Shown one piece after another: positions 44,101 through 46,203 of a DNA stretch of 46,203 bases; position 1 is the stretch's first letter; every line of letters begins with the position of its first letter. Where the stretch lies: NCBI GenBank assembly GCA_009103225.1, contig RHPI01001464.1, positions 1-46,203 of the forward strand. The letters run 5' to 3'. The DNA comes from Chlorokybus atmophyticus (taxonomy: Eukaryota; Streptophyta; Chlorokybophyceae; Chlorokybales; Chlorokybaceae). The position numbers were made by a program, and so were the translations under genes. The notes under the pieces are model-generated. The model searched no databases. It was not told where the DNA came from and was given only the letters and a program-made list of their open reading frames with translations.

Positions 44101-45579
44101 GGTCGCGGAGAGCCCATACACAATTCGTCCGTGGCTTCACTTGAATGAAACACGTCACACCTCTTTATCCTAGTTACGTATCCTATGATAGGTAACTAGG
44201 TACAAACCACCTTTGATAAGTGATAGCTGTAGCAGGTTGGTCCCACATTGCGCACCAGGTCTGCCAACATGTTTGCCATCATGCGATGAGAACTCTCACG
44301 CGTGATGCCATTGTGGACAGTCACCGGTGCAAGTTCAATATCACTTATAACTTCACCAGCACATAACCTCATAATTATCAACTTCATGGTTATCAACCAT
44401 TGGTCAACCTATACGTTCACTATCCACAGAAACATGCACCTTACAACTAGCTTCGTGACACAAGGCATTAGCATCTATATGAATGGCTCCCTCAGCAGGC
44501 TGTGTCTATCCATGGCCGATGCCTTTGCGCTGCTGGACCGCGCCGTGGGGGTGCTTCTGAGTCCATGACTGCTCGCAGTTGATTGAAGCATAACGTTACG
44601 AAGTTCAACAAGAGCCTCACTTCGATGTGCGGCTTTGATGCGACGATATTCATGCGCCGCAACTATGCCTTGCCGGCACACAAATGTAGGTAGCTGCTCT
44701 TGCATGCCCGTGAACCCCAATATGGGAGCTACAGTGGCTACAATGTTTGATGTAGGACACCCAGCGGTAAGTGTATAACTTACCATGTACTACTAGCTTT
44801 GGCGCGGTTAAACATCACACAAGTTGCTTCAAAACAACCACCGTGGCGAATTGATCCATATCTATCGGTGACGATTATCTGGAAGGATGAGCTCATCTTC
44901 TAGTCGTCACAACTCGTTTGACAAGGTTTGTTCTGATTGGCATATTTTTACGAGGCTGTCACTGCCAGCCTCGTCAGCCTATTATATACCGCAAACGCAT
45001 TGAGTTGAGGACGCTGTCAGTGACAAGCGTAATCTGATGCTACCCCTTGCTATTAGTTTTTGCAACTTATGATTGTGAAGCGTGTGATAAGTGACTCACT
45101 TACATTAAACAATTGGGTTGGTTTATGGAGCGATGCACTCTCGGTGGAGGAAAGAGACGCATGCCGGGCTTTCTTGCACACAATGGATGAAGGTATAAAG
45201 CACACAAAGACTTAGCCGGAAGTTGATTCATGCAACCTATGTGAATTGACAAACAACCAGGTACCCACATAATACATCTTAAGTTTGTAGTTCATGGATT
45301 CAACATGGTTGCCATGCTCAGCCGCAATCCTTCCTCCTTCTCAAGCACACCCACTTTAGCACATGGTAAATATTAATGTTTAAAATGCTTGAAGATATTG
45401 ATATCCTCTCCTCGTGTTAACACCAACATAAAAGCCTTATTCGTAAAAGTCACTCGACTCGTGCATCATGATGAAGTGCTCCGGCAGTGTGCTCGGACAA
45501 GATGTTTTTAGAAGTGTGGCGGAATTTGTAATCAGGCTTTGCAATTAGCGTTCACATCAATGCTTCACTGTAGATCTCA
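41101..45579. repeat. AT-rich 4.48-kb duplicated block, copy B
   Basis: Second copy of 30469-34950 in the same orientation, about 99.8% identical. The offset is 10632 at the left and 10629 at the right. It is followed by a single N at 45580, where copy A has the 590-N gap. The duplication continues beyond (46119 onward equals 35541 onward) to the window end. Confidence 0.92.
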
Positions 45580-45580
45580 N

Positions 45581-45615
45581 TGGCCCACTCCATCTCCCTG
45601 CTCTGCATGTTGTTG
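45581..45615. repeat. 35-bp copy of exon sequence from 39898-39932
   Basis: Right after the single N, 35 bases (TGGCCCACTCCATCTCCCTG and onward) equal 39898-39932, which spans an exon 5' edge and intron end of the 38890-41093 gene. The match stops at a poly-G run. It may be a real fragment of another copy or a misjoin beside the N. Confidence 0.75.
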
Positions 45616-45672
45616 GGGGGCGGGGGGGGAGGGGGGGGCATGCGTGTGTGTGTGTGCGTGTGTGTGCGTGTG
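45615..45672. repeat. Poly-G and (GT)n simple repeat
   Basis: A G run broken by single C and A bases, then GTGTGTGTGTGCGTG-type sequence. This is hard to sequence and probably explains the gap in copy A. Confidence 0.9.
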
Positions 45673-45684
45673 TCACGAAGTGGC

Positions 45685-46203
45685 TATGTCTTTGATGAAG
45701 CCGGCTGCTTGCGGTGGGGGAGGGCGGAAGCTGCTTCTCTCCCCGACCGTGCGTCATTATCTCTGTTGGCGTCACTGCCTGCTCCAGCCTCCGACCTCGC
45801 GGCCACGGAGGAAAAAAACTACACGTTTCAAACAGGCGTGGATTTGAGGGCGTACATGTACGCTCTTGTTGCACCCGATTACAATCTTCTGGCGGTCAAG
45901 TTCTTCACCATCTACTTCCATGTGACGTGGCCTAGTCGGGCGAGGCCCTGGTCAGCAATGCGCAAACGACGTCCGTGTCTGCCGCGATGGGGGAGGAGGA
46001 CCACACGACCAGCAAGGTAAGGGTGCTATTGCCCAAGCCCAAGCCCAAGCCCAAGCCAAAGCCAAAGCCCAAGACTCCTCCGCCCCNCAAGCCCAAGCCA
46101 AAGCCAAAGCCCAAGACTCCTCCGCCCCCCGCCCCTACCTACAATAATTCCGATTCCGGCCACACCCGACACCGCCGGCGGGTCCGGGGGGAATAACTTA
46201 CTT
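45685..46203 (+). pseudogene. Broken root-cap-like gene, copy B: exon 3 (continues past window)
   Basis: Matches exon 3 of the gene at 7655-9858: MKPAACGGGGRKLL (there VKTAASKGGARKLL), LPAPASDLAATEEKNYTFQT, AYMYALVAPDYNLLAVKFF and YFHVT, then a frame change near 45925 with a TAG in the restored frame, then EEDHTTSK. A CCCAAG tandem (46031-46073 and 46089-46114) encodes a Lys-Pro tract, followed by PPPAPTYNNSDSG. From 46119 it equals copy A at 35541. The Lys-Pro tract replaces the PPPKQNPPP hinge of the intact gene. There is one N at 46087. Confidence 0.78.

Overview
The window is eukaryotic nuclear DNA. It has spliced genes with short GT-AG introns, an L1-type LINE with a C-terminal zf-RVT finger, a Ty3/gypsy chromovirus primed by initiator tRNA-Met, and secreted proteins with signal peptides. 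A root-cap-like domain, a Pro-rich (PPPTPP/PPPSPP) hinge and a PHD-tailed gypsy integrase relic best fit a green-lineage organism, probably a green alga. No species can be named from the sequence alone.

Layout. 1-6000: a decayed LINE on the + strand. 6335-6397: a signal-peptide exon relic of the gene family found at 29.7 kb. 7655-9858 (minus): an apparently intact 7-exon gene for a secreted root-cap/LEA-like protein, with a TATA box and a 5' UTR intron. 11808-12430: a decayed integrase tail with a PHD-type finger. 14147-15666: a two-copy tandem repeat, a tRNA-like sequence and a foldback element. 15737-21784: a young, nearly intact chromovirus with 672-bp LTRs (5 differences), a CTGCC target duplication, and gag, protease and RT-RH-IN-chromodomain in three different frames.

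23395-29741 (minus): the main gene. I could assemble 21 exons whose reading phases all agree (1336 codons). They encode a signal peptide, a nidogen-like (NIDO) domain, five tandem two-part PKD-type repeats, and a C-terminal module like those ending bacterial PKD proteins. Each repeat is one long plus one short exon with matching outer phases, so the array looks like repeated exon-pair duplication.

30469 to the window end is a recent tandem duplication or an assembly duplicate with a period of about 10.6 kb. A 4.48-kb AT-rich block (copies at 30469-34950 and 41101-45579, about 99.8% identical) is followed in both copies by a broken relative of the 7.6-9.9 kb gene. The 590-N gap at 34951-35540 in copy A is covered by 45580-46118 of copy B. 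Between the copies lie two unrecognised minus-strand spliced genes (36749-37783 and 38890-41093, the second cut at the duplication junction) and, between them, about 20 degenerate ACCATGCATGGT palindromes.

All exon models come from reading splice signals and phase by eye. No transcript or database evidence was available.
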